A DNA stretch of 64,000 nucleotides from Blastomussa wellsi. Taxonomy: Eukaryota > Cnidaria > Anthozoa > Scleractinia > Plerogyridae. Shown piece after piece: positions 13,501 to 24,449 of the stretch. The stretch is taken from positions 15,872,003-15,936,002 of the forward strand of contig OX393567.1 in the NCBI GenBank assembly GCA_947652115.1, written 5' to 3'. The notes under the pieces were generated by a model. It was not told where the DNA came from and did not search any database. It saw only the letters and a program-made list of their open reading frames with translations. Within the stretch, counting starts at the first letter, position 1. Each line of letters begins with the position of its first letter. Position numbers and translations under genes: made by a program.

Positions 13501-16500
13501 CTCGATGTCAAAATATCGATTGAAACAGTACAATTCTGTCACGTATCGGGAGCGAAAGTAACGTGTTGCAGAATTTGTGCTAAATACATCTGTTTTGGTG
13601 GTCAAAGGACATCATTTAAGTCTGGCGATCGGTAACTTGACACGCAGCATTCGAAGAACTGAATGTTTGCAGCAGTTGGCATCTCCAAGAGTGCTTTTAA
13701 GCACTAACAGAGCGAAACTTGGTCGGCGACTGTGTCAAACCAAAACAGAAGCAGTCTAAAAGCAGGTCAGTTCAAAGGTACAGGCAATGTATGTTTGGGA
13801 GTTACATGACAAGCCGGGGGCACCGGGCCTATAAAAAAGTCAAGTTTTTGAGCTGCTTTTAGACTTAATATATATTTGTATTTGGCGGGAAGGGGTATTC
13901 CGTGTCACCTCACACTCCAGTTACCCACAATGCATTGCGAGATATAACTGGCAAATAAAAGCTGTTGCCGGCAGCCAGCAGGCTGTAAATCGAAAGCTGT
14001 TGAGAACAGAATGTTCAAGATTTTGGGGAACGATGTTTCCTTGAGTATCTCTATCGAAAAGCTGTCATACTGATCGATATAATAATCACAAGCAATGCAA
14101 ATATAGCAACATTAGTTAACTGTTAAGCAAGATATATTTCGACACAGCAGAATTGCCCGCTTTAAAACTCTGCATGTTTTCAAAGTTAAAAATATCCGAA
14201 GAACGTATTTATTTTGGTAAAAAAGGAAAAGAAATAAGAATTAACAAAACATTTGAACCTGCATTTCTGAATTATCGTAAAAATCAGATATCCAAACGTG
14301 GATTGGACTTGGAAGTACGGATCACTTTTTTCATATCCCTTTTCCTGTGATCTTCACCTGTTTTCTAATAAGAATTTTACATTTTATTGCTTGTAATCAG
14401 GGTTCCAAGATTATTCCCCAAGTGCATTATCTTTTACTGGACGTCTTGGTGACAGAAAATAACACAACTACTGGGTAACACTGTCAAGATTTGTCAATGG
14501 AGGCATTGAAAGACCCCCAGCAGAGAACATGATTGACTACAAAAAACTGTTTAATTCTAGTACGAAATAAGTTTACTAACTATTTCTGAACATTTTGATT
14601 ACAACTCATAATACCATTTTCTTAAAACAGATTACCAGTGTCACATGACTCATTCCATGGTTGTGACGTCATAAAACACGTTTTCAATGAATCAGCAATT
14701 TTAGTAAAGAAAATGCTAAGCTAGGTGGTATTGGGACATTGCTTATGGCAAGTTCTGTTTGCTTACATAGAATAAAATCCAATCACTTGTTTATCACCGA
14801 CTTTATTAAGACATTAAAAAAGTCACGTGACCTATTTTTACTAATTAACCACATTATATTCATATTTACTATAACCTGAAGCATATTTTGGAAACATCTT
14901 GAGCCGACAAGTACAACATTTTATTATACTGCTGACTTTGATTTATTATTTTGTGTGGAAACATGATCAAAGTCTTCATTTCATAACTAGTCACGTGACC
15001 AAGCCAGGTACCACAAAAGCTTTAGGTGCATTTTTAAGGAAACATTTTAAGTGCACATCAATCGATTTTAGATAAAGTATCATATTTTTGTATTTATAGC
15101 TGAAATGAACATCACGCACTGTGTTCTTGTTTCTGAGACCATCATTTCCAACGTCTGTAAAAATTTAAACTGCACCTCTACTTCTTTCGGGTCATGCGTC
15201 GCTCGTTTGAAAAAATATCTTTTCAATTCCTTCTCAAAGTGAAAGAAACATGCTTTGCTGCTTTTCAGATGACCAAATACACCCAAGTGTTCGTTTCTGT
15301 GTAAAATGGTAATCATTTGCTGCTTAGAACAAAAATTTACTTCCACTTTCTTAAGGCGGGGGTAAACCTGAAAAATAGGCCATTTTTCAATAATTTTTCA
15401 CAGCTAGGATTTAATTGAAAACCCTAGCAAACTATATATCCCTGGAAAGCTTATGAATCAAAGATTATGAAAAAAAATATTTCACACTCCACAAGTCAAT
15501 TGTAATAGGATACCACTCATTTAACCATGCCACCTGCTGGGTGCTACCAAGGCTTACTTAAGAAAAGATAACTCTTGCTAGAACTGATAAAAATTAATTT
15601 ATTTTATATCAATTTAAAGAAGACATGTTGCTTATTGTTTTAAGCAGAGGGATTTCTAAAATGTTTAAAACATTAAAAATAATGATTGATTGTATTTGAC
15701 ATGGAAAATCAAAGATGTGTTTCACTTCATAACTTAGAGTACATGCATCATATGGAAAATTCCTCTGCTTAAAACACAAAACTTATTGAGAAAAAGAAAC
15801 CCTGAAAATTTCAGATCAATCGGATAAATTGTTCTCAAGCTATCTTTTCTTGAAGACAAAATTATTGCGTAATGAGAAAATTGACTTTAAACTTAAAGAT
15901 AGCAATTAAAGTTGATTTATTAAAAATTGTAACCACTATAGTGGCCCTTATGTCCATATTTTGACCACAGGAGTGTCTGAAAGCAATTTAAAACCCCCCT
16001 GCTTCAAAAGGTAAAAAAAGTGGAAATTGGTGCAAAATTTTTTCTACATAGTAAAGTTAAATACCCAAAGCAACAAATTCCAAGGAAAACAAAAAACTGA
16101 GTTTTTGAGCGAATTTCAGGTTTACCCCCGCCTTAATTCTTTTCTTTTATATTGAGAGCTTTTCCAATCTGATTCAGCGAATATCAGCTTCACAGCCGTA
16201 GTCCACACGCCACCAATGGGAGTGCTAACTTTAATCCCATTTTTGATTAATCTCGTACCCAGATCTTCTTAACCCTCTCCTTCTAACTAGGTAAACATCT
16301 GGGCATGAGATTAATTTTGCTGTCAGAACTAGCGTATGCCCCAAGAAAAAAAGTATAGAAAACGCCGAAGTCATAAACAACACACAAACAAGAGAATTTT
16401 TATGCAGTTTGTCTGACAGGAGCAGAGTGTTACTTGCGATCGCCATTGTCGCGATTTAAGTGTATTTCATATTGAGAACGTTAATAGAGTGAGTTTCAGT

Positions 16501-19500
16501 TGACTGTCGTGAAACTTGAATCAAAGTAATTACTTTGGCCAGTCACAAAGGACGGAGACAATCCAGTGAACCAATCAAAACTCGAAGTAATTGCACACAG
16601 CTGACACAAAGCGCTGGAAAACGTACTTGGGCGAGTCGCAATTGGTTTTGGTTTACTTCTGATTGGTTGGAAAAGTGGCGCGAATTTTTAAACCAATCAC
16701 TGAGCGAAGTAATGCAATACCAAAGCAATTCGCTAATTACTTTCGAAGCTCAATTGAGAATTCTTTGGAGTATTTCACACACGTGACAAGCGGCCATATT
16801 GGAATGCTGAAACAAAAGATGATATTTTCATAACAATTGAATTCAATTCCCGGAAGATTGTTTTGGGTCACCAATATGGCCGCCGTGACGTCATGTGAAC
16901 ACACTCTATTGGGCAATGTTACATTCAAACTTCTCGCAAACAATTACTTGAAGGACTAAATTGCACGAGACATCTTTTGTAATTTGATTGAGTGAATGTT
17001 CAAACGTATTCATGTTCCACAGATCACCCGGACATACTTCTACCCGCAATGTTGGAGGAGTTCCCTTTCTTGCATGTCTCGCCCCAGACCGCGCACAGCA
17101 TGTGGAACAAGCAGGCGCGGCACCTTAGTTCTGTTCTCGGATCTGGTGTGGAAGCCAAAAGAACCAAGACGCAGAGAATGATTGAAGAGGCTGAGAAGCG
17201 ACAGGAAGCTTTGGTGGGAATATTAAAGAAAGATCTGGACCATAATCTAAGAATGGTAAGCCAAAAAGGCGATCAGTTCTGAGTGACAAACAGAAGGAAA
17301 ACCTCAATAAATTAAATTTTACTTCATAACAAATATTAATATGATTCAAAGTATTAGAATTTATAACTCGAGGCTTCTGGTCAATAAACATGCTTGTTGT
17401 GTCTTCTATAAATTTTCGTTTCGTGGTGGAACGGGAGAGCTTCCGGCTACACAACAAACAAAAATTGTTTCTGAAAATTGTAGACCGCGTTTTCATGCAA
17501 ACAAGGAAGCCGCGGTGATCCACCTCGGAATGTTTAGTGCGTAATGCGTTAGACGTCTGATCTAAAGATGCCGGGGGTTCCGGCGAGCTCTAGCTAGCTG
17601 GGATCTGCCTTCTAAACTAAAGTCAACCTGACAAATTGCTGGAGTGTATTCTACGATTTATTTTAATTTTAAGCTTTGTCATTCGGTCATACTTAGGAAC
17701 ATGACATCTCTTAACTGCGTGGTCAATCAATTCCCGTACAAAAAAATGTTTATGTTCTGCTCACTGTTTTCGCGGTCTTTCTTTTCACTTTGTTCTCAGC
17801 GAGAAAAGCAGGAGCGACAACAGCAGCAGCGTACAGTCAGGGCAAAACTCAGAGAAAAACGCCAAGTCTCTGCACGTGCGCGACGGCACTACGACGAATA
17901 TGAAGTGCGCATGCGGGCCAGGATGCTGAAACGTCGCACGCGTGAAGAACAGGTGAGGGTTTATTTGAGCCTTGCGTTACCAACAATACAAAGAGAAGTT
18001 TGAGTTCGGGAAACCCTGGACATCTTTGTAATGTTTAGTGCGGGTGAACGTCGCGTGACGACGAAGCTGATGAAAACAAGAAAGGATGAGGGTCAAGAGT
18101 CGATGCAGAATTAATGGCACCGCCGTCTACTGGAAACTGTCGTCATAGTCCCAAGGGTTCATAAATCGAATTATTTGTTGTTTATACTTGCTCGTTGTTA
18201 AATTCGTTTGTTATTAACTGATAATGAATAATAGTTTTATTCTCTCCTGTAAATAATTGATTGTTAAATGGTTAGTTACAGGTTTTTCTTCCAAGTTTCA
18301 GACCTAGTAAATATTTCACTCTGTAGTTGAAGGTCATTTTTTAGCTTTTTTGTGAAGCAGTAAAGTCTAGAAAAATAATGGGTTGGGGCAAAGTGCTGAA
18401 AAGCTGTGTAATTTAGCATTCAGAACGACTCCATATGAACCTTTTTGTTAGCTTTTTGTGTTTTGTGAAATTCCGTTACTGTGAGCATTTAACAAGTCTT
18501 TGTTCTTTCCTGTAGATCTTCAAGAGGTTATTCGACGATGGATTGGAAATTCAGAAGCAACGCATACGCGAATTGAGGGAGTACGCCAAGGAGAAGAGAG
18601 AAGCCCTAGCTCAGAAGCAGCAAAACGAAATCGAGTCACTGGAAAACTTGTATCCTTTATTATGAATTGCTCCTTCAGCTCGCCTCTTGTCCTTTCGCGG
18701 TTTTAGCTCTCGCAACGGGCGGAAATCAGCCTGGCGAGAGACCCTGGGGACGAGGTTGCTATGCTGCATACGTGAAGACAGGGCGACGGCTAGGATGACG
18801 TCTGATTAAAAATGAATTTTTATTTTACGCAGAAATCTCGCAATTGCCTTGATTTATTCAGTGCATCTATCGCTTTCAAACGTAGTTCTTGTAGAAAATA
18901 TAACGACGGCGTTTATTTTCAAACAGAAAAACGAAAATTTAGCCGTCGAGGTTCACGTTCTCCAAAGTACTCACTCAGAATTTGGTCATTTCACGTTGTT
19001 GTTTTGCAGAGGACGACAAAGACATGTACAAAGAATTATAACACACGTGCAGAGCTATTATACTGCTCATTAAATCTTTTGTTTTGCGACGTTCTTGTTG
19101 ACATTGCCGTCGTGGTTTGCTTACACTGCCTAATGAAATTACATAACGAGCTAAAATATGCTGCCACTGCTGGTGCATCATGACGGAGAGTGTTAAAAGT
19201 ATTTGTTCTTGAAACGGGTCTCTTGACAAACAAGAGACTTAAGCTGAGTTGACTGTTAGGTTGTTAGTAGTTGTTGTGATTTCCTTGATTTTCTATTAGT
19301 TATCGTGACCAGTTCGCCATGTTGGCGGAAGGCATCGCTAGGGAGAGGTATGAGATGGAAGTCCGAGAAAAAGCCCAGGAAAAAGTGAGTTAAATGATGA
19401 GTTTCAAACCTTGTTAGGCGTGTTTGGAAAATTTATATCCAAGTGCTTTAGCATATAACAATAGAGTGTTTTTGCTCACGTGACTAACATCCATATTGGT

Positions 19501-20479
19501 TTACTGAAACAAAAGGAAGAATTTGCATGAAAATAGAGTTGAATTACCAAAAGACTCGTTCACTCCTCCAACATGGCTGCCATTTCTTTGTTGTACTTCT
19601 CCAACATGGCCGCCGTGACGTCACGCGAACACACTATGTTGCATGGTGACTGGTATGTGAAAGGTAAAACAAGCTCTGCATTCGTCAAGTGAACATCAAT
19701 TCCGTCTTTGAGCATTCTATAACTACACAAAATAGACTACGAGCAGTCCCTTCTTCTTAGTCCGCCGAGTGCGAAGCGAAAAATTGGCCGCGCGAAACCT
19801 GGGAGACGCGCCCACGCGGCGAGTCACGCGGGTGCGTCTACCAGGTTTCGCGCGGCCATTTTTCACTTCGTGCTCGCGGACTTAGCAAAAAAGGTACTGC
19901 TCGTGGGCTATGCACAAAATGAAAATAAAAATATAAAAACAAAGGCTACCATACGGGGCTTCATGTTCACAAGAAATTATATTGAAAAGATGAAATGATC
20001 AATTATGACACGATTATGGGACAAAGAAAAAAACAGAACAAAGTAAAAAGCCATAGCTCACGAAGACTTCTCGTAGCATAGTTGGTTAGGGCGCCCGCCG
20101 ATATCTGGGAGCCGGTCATATTTATTTGGGGGAATTCGAGACATTTGTGCAAACCCGAGGAGCACTTAAAATGACTCACTGTAAACGTCACAAACGTGTT
20201 TACATACCCTCATCTAAAGTAAACACACACGTGTCAACCAATGAGCGCGCGCGTAGTATCTCAGTTATTTTATAATGTGTACTAATATACTTCTAATGTT
20301 GACTTGTGTTTCAGGTGGTACGTCAGATGAGGACGGATTTACGCCAGAAGTTGGAGCATGACGTGCGGGAATTCCAAGAAAACCTTCAGCGTGACGAGGA
20401 CTCTGCGTACTTCAGACAACTAGAGGCTGACAGATTACGTGGCAAATTTCAATTAGCAACGCGAAGCGCATTCTATTAG
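1597..20479 (+). CDS. CEP95: CEP95-like centrosomal protein, 5' partial, 19 exons
   Basis: Exons: 1597-1803, 2804-2924, 3984-4155, 4378-4709, 5464-5578, 5671-5938, 6533-6772, 7581-7727, 8791-8910, 9494-9639, 10081-10279, 10818-10934, 11645-11892, 12387-12579, 17023-17255, 17800-17952, 18516-18649, 19300-19384, 20315-20479 (TAG). All junctions are GT-AG and all phases agree, giving about 1130 codons. The first exon matches the CEP95 N-terminal CH-like domain (TVIDLIAADVLNVDLSHISG, then NFLEIFAGLLEYF). The last five exons form the conserved charged coiled coil (ENFYRDQFAMLAEGI, DEDSAYFRQLEADRL). Known of the family: CEP95 locates to centrosomes and spindle poles; its molecular role is poorly defined. 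The Ser/Thr/Pro-rich middle makes this protein longer than the roughly 820-residue human one. A His-rich run (YHHYHHHFHH, about 5884-5915) and a 22-residue tandem repeat lie in that middle. The start codon is not in the window. Confidence 0.9.
2993..3371. repeat. Foldback element with TTAAAGGAG termini
   Basis: The left end TTAAAGGAGTACTGTCATGG and a right end that is the reverse complement of TTAAAGGAGCACTGTCACGG bound 379 bp of AT-rich sequence in CEP95 intron 2. A related right end (GTGACAGTGTCCCTTTAA) occurs near 7507-7524, with weak interior similarity around 7330-7400. Confidence 0.7.
3413..3700 (+). repeat. SINE family 1, tRNA-headed
   Basis: A tRNA-like head has an A-box-like TGGCCTAATGG and a B box GGGTTCGAGCC. 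A body follows that recurs at 11185-11455 and 38722-39266, with shared blocks such as TTCACCCAGGTGTATA, GTACCGGCGAA, GGACTAGCATCC and GAAACCGGGA. It ends in ACTTTACCTTT. It lies in a CEP95 intron. Confidence 0.8.
5020..5265. repeat. Foldback MITE, TTACAGCGC family, copy 1
   Basis: Almost the whole 246 bp is an inverted repeat. It starts TTACAGCGCGACGCGCC and ends with its reverse complement, and the arms share AGTTATAATTAGCCA and GAGCTGTCCCGCC. A second copy lies at 34884-35112 in a CHTF18 intron. Confidence 0.85.
6595..6726 (+). repeat. 66-bp in-frame tandem duplication inside a CEP95 exon
   Basis: Two adjacent 66-bp units (6595-6660 and 6661-6726) share their first 48 bases exactly as read, then diverge. 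Each encodes 22 residues beginning YLSRSEPTAAVTGTKP. The unit length keeps the frame. Confidence 0.95.
7744..8299. repeat. Foldback element, TTAAAGTGCATATGACACGA termini
   Basis: Arms of about 65 bp (left from 7744; right ending 8299) share GTGCATATGACACGAA and CTCTTGATTCTTGTAGTTGG. They enclose about 420 bp that is itself partly palindromic. The first ten terminal bases TTAAAGTGCA match the family at 49590 and 57032. Confidence 0.85.
8944..9170 (+). repeat. SINE family 2 with poly-C tract
   Basis: A tRNA-like head (GTGGCACAGTGGTCAGGGCA) is followed by a C homopolymer of about 20 (8982-8999), a B box GGGTTCAATTCGG, and a body GGTTCTCTCCTTGCTCCGAG. A shorter related fragment with GGCCGGGGTTCAATTCGGGT lies at about 9730-9800. 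Both are in CEP95 introns. Confidence 0.7.
11185..11455 (+). repeat. SINE family 1, second copy
   Basis: The head is cut and altered, but the B box GGGTTCGAGCC and the body blocks (TTCTTGGGCAAGACACTTTA, TTCACCCAGGTGTATAAATG, GTACCGGCGAA, GAAACCGGGACAAGCTC) match the copy at 3413. A short CCCAT array (11361-11379) replaces part of the body. It ends GACTTTACATTTTTTT. Confidence 0.8.
12604..13389. mobile_element. 786-bp foldback transposon, copy 1
   Basis: The element starts TTAAGGCGGGGGTAAACC and ends in the exact reverse complement, with a terminal inverted repeat of about 23 bp including TTAA at both edges. Inner pairs are also inverted (TTTTAAGCAGAGG near 12892 with CCTCTGCTTAAAA near 13015; AAGAAAAGATA near 12814 with TATCTTTTCTT near 13093), so it is an imperfect long palindrome. 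No reading frame of note. It lies in CEP95 intron 12579-17023. TTAA edges suggest a piggyBac-like target choice, but the autonomous relative is unknown. Confidence 0.9.
13390..15350. other. Intron sequence between the two 786-bp elements
   Basis: 1961 bp of CEP95 intron with no recognised gene. It contains several GTCACGTGACC-type E-box palindromes (about 14821-14831 and 14990-15000). A 88-codon open frame on the - strand (15080-15346) stops right beside the second 786-bp element; I do not recognise it and it lacks an ATG at its upstream end. Confidence 0.4.
15351..16136. mobile_element. 786-bp foldback transposon, copy 2
   Basis: Same length, orientation and, on reading both through, the same sequence as 12604-13389. 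TTAA is present at both ends, with different outer flanks (TTTC before, TTCT after). The lack of visible differences implies very recent insertion, gene conversion, or an assembly duplication. Confidence 0.9.
16231..16446 (-). other. Unassigned 71-codon ATG open frame antisense in CEP95 intron
   Basis: An ATG frame starting MAIASNTLLLSDKLHKN contains one hydrophobic stretch (residues about 20-42). No family recognised. It lies in the largest CEP95 intron on the opposite strand, and may be chance or the first exon of a nested gene. Confidence 0.2.
16765..16910. repeat. Foldback element, GTGACGTCA family, copy 1
   Basis: Arms GCGGCCATATTGG (left) and CCAATATGGCCGC (right) are followed by GTGACGTCATGTGAACACAC. 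It is related to 19461-19640, which ends GTGACGTCACGCGAACACAC. Confidence 0.7.
18812..19080. repeat. Dispersed repeat, copy 1 (second copy near 21405)
   Basis: Shares ordered blocks with 21405-21645: GCGTTTATTTTCAAA, GGTTCACGTTCT, CAGAATTTGGTCA, and a block like GTTGTTTTGCAGAGGACGA. No coding potential recognised. It is in the CEP95 intron 18649-19300. Confidence 0.7.
19461..19640. repeat. Foldback element, GTGACGTCA family, copy 2
   Basis: Begins AATAGAGTGTTTTTGCTCAC and ends with the imperfect reverse complement (GCGAACACACTATGTT). It carries GGCCGCCGTGACGTCACG like the copy at 16765-16910. Confidence 0.7.
19733..19910. repeat. GC-rich foldback element
   Basis: Nearly the whole segment is an inverted repeat. 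GGCCGCGCGAAACCTGG on the left pairs with CCAGGTTTCGCGCGGCC on the right, and the outer ends TACGAGCAGT / ACTGCTCGTG also pair. A half-site resembling one arm (CGGCGGACTTAGGAAAAAAG) occurs near 9834-9856. Confidence 0.8.
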
Positions 20480-21936
20480 GAAACCCACTCGCTCAAAATA
20501 TGTGTCGCGCATGAGGTAAAGAAAAGAGAATCTGTAGCTTGTGTCATACATTTTCAGGACGTAGAATAATTCATTTTCATCCTCACTTCCTTACAAAATC
20601 CATCAGTGTTAGTGGATTTCCGATCAGGTTGATTTTGAACTAGTGGAAAATCACTTGGCAAAATACGTGAAGCTCCAACTTGTGACTCATTGCCTGGATG
20701 GTCAGAGGGGATTCAACTTTGTCTCAGTTACATAATATCATGATTCTGACATGGAAGCGTTCTGCTGCTTAGATGTTCGGCTCAGTACATTATTACAGAC
20801 TCGTGGCATTACCGGAAAGGCTGGACATATAAGGATAACAGTTTGTATATTTATGTCGGTGAAAATTGTAATACGTTTGCAGGGATCTTATTTATTTTAT
20901 AAGCTGTTTTGGGACAGGGGCGGGGGGTAAGGTAGGGTTCATAAAACAGATAGGAACTCATCCTCGGTGTAAAAACCTGTGAAACTCACCAGTGACGTAA
21001 AACGAAGAACGATGAAGACAACAAAGAACCTCCAAACAAGATAGAACAGAAAAGCAATAGGTCAAAAGAAAGAAACAAGTCACAGGTTTTTACACCGAGG
21101 TAAACCCCAGATAGGGGAGGGCTTATTGCAAGTGATAAGTAAGATGTAAATGTTTAACGTTGATTTGATCTTTTTTGTAATACAAACGTCGTCACTAATA
21201 AACGTGGTTGATTAACGATGCTACAAATCTATCGTTATCTCAAATGTCTTTCCATCCGTTTTAAAGTATCGGGAAACGTTGTCGCCGGATCAGTGTAGAC
21301 GTTCATCAAGAAAATTTATTTTCATAGTTAGGAATGAACCGCCCACCTCGATAAGGCAACTTTAGAAATGACGACGGCAACAGCAAGGACGATGCCTGCC
21401 ACAAAATAAAGTTATTTTACGAACTGTTAATGTGCTCAGTGTAGTTATCGCTTTGAAACTTATCTCTAGCAGAAAAATATATCAGGACAGCGTTTATTTT
21501 CAAATTGTAATGTGAACATTTTGTCGTCGTGGTTCACGTTCTGTAAAATACACATGCAGAATTTGGTCACGTACGTTACTTTAAATATTGTTGTTGCAGA
21601 GAACGATAAAGAAACGAACAAAGATTTATGAAGCTCGGGCAGAACTATTGTAGACCTTTAAGATGTATGAAAGCCTCGGAATTTGCTAGATGTCCCACGG
21701 GAGCCAAAATTGGTTCGAGAAATCGGGGTGAAAATAATTATAGAGCTTGAGTGAAGCAAATCCAAGGGAAACAGCAACCTCGTTCCCAGTGTCCTCTCCT
21801 TCCCGGGGGAAACAGATTTGGTTCGAGATATCGGGAGGTTCGGGAAACAGAGGGTTCGAGAAATCGGGATTCCACTGTAAATGTATTGCAATATTCTTGT
21901 GAAAAGTCGGTGAAATGTTTGGAAACGGATGACAGC
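20480..21936. other. Gap between CEP95 and the H2A.X region
   Basis: No gene recognised. It holds the likely CEP95 3' UTR, a foldback at 20962-21100 (CCTCGGTGTAAAAACCTGTG and its reverse complement), candidate AATAAA signals (21197-21202 and one near 21404), the second copy of the dispersed repeat (21405-21645), and a segment with GGTTCGAGAAATCGGG-type repeats (about 21711-21870). Confidence 0.6.
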
Positions 21937-22437
21937 CTTTGGGTGCTTTCCATTTAGCCAGAAATTTCGGTCATTTCGGCAACAATTCAAATGGAAGTTC
22001 CGTTTCGGTTCGTTTCGACCGGAATATTAGGGACCACCTCTGGAGGTGGCCCACTTTGACCGGTTGGATCGATCCGACCGAATTTTTCCGTTCCATGTTC
22101 ACAAACTGGTCAGTTGTCCCACTTCAGTTCAGCAGATTCTCGGAGGCGGACCGACTGGGGAAAGGGTCAAAAATGGAAAGGACAGCCGAGTTCCGCCCGC
22201 TTGTTCCACTTTACATTTAGCAAAAAATTCCGGAAATTCCGGTCTGAAGTCAAATGGAAAGGCAATTTTCCGAAAAATCCGGTCTGAAATTGTGGACAAC
22301 CTCTAGAGGTAGTTCTCTCTTTCCGTTCGGAACGAAACGTCGGAAACGTCCTTACCATAAAAAAAATCTTCCATTTCCAGGCCCTTTTCAAAGGGGCGAG
22401 CTGAACGGAACGTCTTGTGGCCAAACGGAAAGCACAA
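21937..22437. repeat. Foldback element with internal dyads
   Basis: The left end GGGTGCTTTCCATTTAGCC pairs imperfectly with the right end GGCCAAACGGAAAGCAC. The interior has two related halves, each with a small palindrome (GGACCACCTCTGGAGGTGG near 22030; CAACCTCTAGAGGTAGTT near 22298). It lies about 0.2 kb upstream of the H2A.X core promoter. Confidence 0.65.
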
Positions 22438-22623
22438 TCTCCTCCGGTTAGTTGCTAAAATTCGGAAAATTGCTTACCATTATGCAACGGTCTCACCAAC
22501 CGGATTCTTCCTACAAATGGTAAGCACCTTTGTTCTCGGTTGGTCAGACTGAGATAATGCAAAGAACCCTTTGTATAACTGCAAAAAGTCCGTGGTGATT
22601 TATTCCACACGGACAAGCTTGAA

Positions 22624-22674
22624 CCAATCAACTGCTGGAAGTTCACTGCACGTGCGCATGTGATAGCTATATAA
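22624..22674 (+). promoter_or_regulatory. CCAAT and TATA boxes of the H2A.X gene
   Basis: CCAAT occurs at 22624-22628 and TATATAA at 22668-22674, about 76 bp upstream of the ATG at 22750. The spacing is normal for a histone core promoter. Confidence 0.75.
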
Positions 22675-22749
22675 CCGAACTGCATTTTGAGGGATTTGCA
22701 TACAGCACAACCTTCAACGAAGACTCGAGCCGAACCATATTTAACCGAG

Positions 22750-23396
22750 ATGTCTGGACGAGGTAAAGCAGCGAAAGGCGGGAAAAGTTCAAGCAAAACC
22801 AGGTCAACCCGCGCTGGCTTGCAGTTTCCCGTAGGAAGAATTCATCGCTTTCTTCGCAAAGGTTTGTGTAAAGTTTCTTAACACTAAAGCAACTGCGGAA
22901 AGAGTTTGTGTAGCACGAGGCCACTCGTTACTAAAGATTCATTCGACAACATCGAGCAAGAATGTTATTTCTCCTTCACATCTCGGGGACTATTTTAAAT
23001 TCTTTAGCATTGTGGTCCGCCTTGTGACATTTCTTGTTAATGACATATCCGAGTATTAAAATGGTGTTTGTCATTCTTTTTGTTATAGGAAATTACGCCG
23101 AGCGCGTTGGAGCCGGAGCGCCCGTATATCTTGCCGCAGTTTTGGAATACCTCACAGCAGAAGTGTTGGAGCTTGCGGGAAACGCTGCCCGAGACAACAA
23201 GAAGTCCCGTATCATCCCGCGTCACTTGCTGCTTGCTGTGCGAAACGACGAGGAACTCAACCAACTTTTACAACACGTGACATTCGCCGAAAGCGGCGTG
23301 CTGCCAAACATACAGGCTGTGTTACTTCCAAAGAAATCCGCTTCTAAATCTGGCGGCTCAAAGGTGGGAAACTCCAGTCAAAGTCAAGAATACTAA
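22750..23396 (+). CDS. H2AX: Histone H2A.X, two exons
   Basis: Exon 1 is 22750-22861 and exon 2 is 23089-23396 (TAA), a phase-1 intron of 227 bp, giving 139 residues. The start [12 protein letters not shown] and the core [38 protein letters not shown] and [10 protein letters not shown] are plain H2A; the acidic-patch residues are kept. The C-terminus SQSQEY carries the SQ-E-aromatic motif that defines H2A.X and is phosphorylated at the serine near DNA breaks (family knowledge). Odd: the docking segment reads [13 protein letters not shown] where canonical H2A has GVTIAQGGVLPNI. An intron and a downstream AATAAA rather than a histone stem-loop fit a replication-independent variant. It follows CEP95 on the same strand. 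Confidence 0.97.
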
Positions 23397-23556
23397 GACA
23401 CAAATTCTTGCCAAAATTGACCCAGTTTGCTTCAGCTTTGAGAAAATCTCGACACGTAATTTAAATTGACTTTGTAGGAATTAAAATGTATTATATCAAA
23501 CATAGCTGTAAGATAATTATGTTTCACAACGAAATGTTTTCCGCAGACTTCAATGA

Positions 23557-23562
23557 AATAAA
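23557..23562 (+). terminator. Poly(A) signal of H2A.X
   Basis: AATAAA lies 161 bp after the stop codon. I saw no histone 3' stem-loop in between. Confidence 0.6.
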
Positions 23563-24440
23563 AAGCTAGACTTGTAGAATTGTTTATGAGAGAAGAGTGT
23601 ATCAAAGAGTACCTTCTATTCATTTGTCTTTTTATAGTTGATTTTACCGAAGAACTCTGATTTTTTTGTCACGCAACTCTATTAGTTTTCTCGAGTTCGA
23701 AATATTTTTGTAGCAAATTTGTTTCGTTATGTAAATATTCATTAAATTGTAAATAAAATTCTAGCCTAACCAAGAAATGACGCTTGATTCTTCTTTGTGT
23801 TCTAAAAATGCTTTTCTTTGTGTCCCCATCAAGGCTATAACTTAAAGGGCCCTTGTCGGCAAGATTTCCGCACAGCACCATACATTTATTATGCATGCAG
23901 TTCTTTGTTTATTGAAGACAATAGCTGGAACAATAGAGGCCCTTTGGGACTTACGCTCTTTGATTGAGTCATTTCTTTGTTGGACCAACTTTTGGTTTAA
24001 AATAGTTTTAAACTTAGAAAAAATTTAACGAAATTTGTCTGGAATAGCGTGAAAAATAGGTTAAATAAATTTAGCGTCTAAAATACGGAAAATCAAAAGG
24101 AAAAGTTAAATTTTTGGGCGATTTCACGATGTTTTAAAATTAAATACGTGAGCAGAAATGGTTTAAAATAGTGATTTAGGCCTTGGGGTTAGCTTTAAAA
24201 TGTTGTTTGGGTCATCAAGTATTTTATTTAATGATACAAAATAAAGAATAAATGTTTTGCTTACCTTTCTCGTTGTATTTTGTCGTTGTTTTCCGTTGTT
24301 TTGATTACGGGAGTAGAGAATACAGGTCTAATTCCTTTAAGTCTTCGTAGTCGGAGCTCGCAGCGAAATGAATCCATCCACCATCAATCGATCAAACAGT
24401 CAGTCAGCAGATCACGAACAATGCATACACTGAGTACTTG
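23563..24440. other. Intergenic sequence after H2A.X
   Basis: AT-rich, no gene recognised. A fragment around 23846-23905 (AAAGGGCCCTTGTCGGC and TGCATGCATAATAAATGTATGG as reverse complement) reappears inverted at about 25479-25530, and its GGGCCCT end resembles the element at 31114. Confidence 0.5.
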
Positions 24441-24449
24441 GAACTCTTA

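Noticed and set aside
12604..16136. LTR retrotransposon with two 786-bp LTRs
   Set aside because: Each repeat has its own inverted ends and TTAA edges, the repeats are palindromic, and the middle has no gag or pol frame or primer-binding site.
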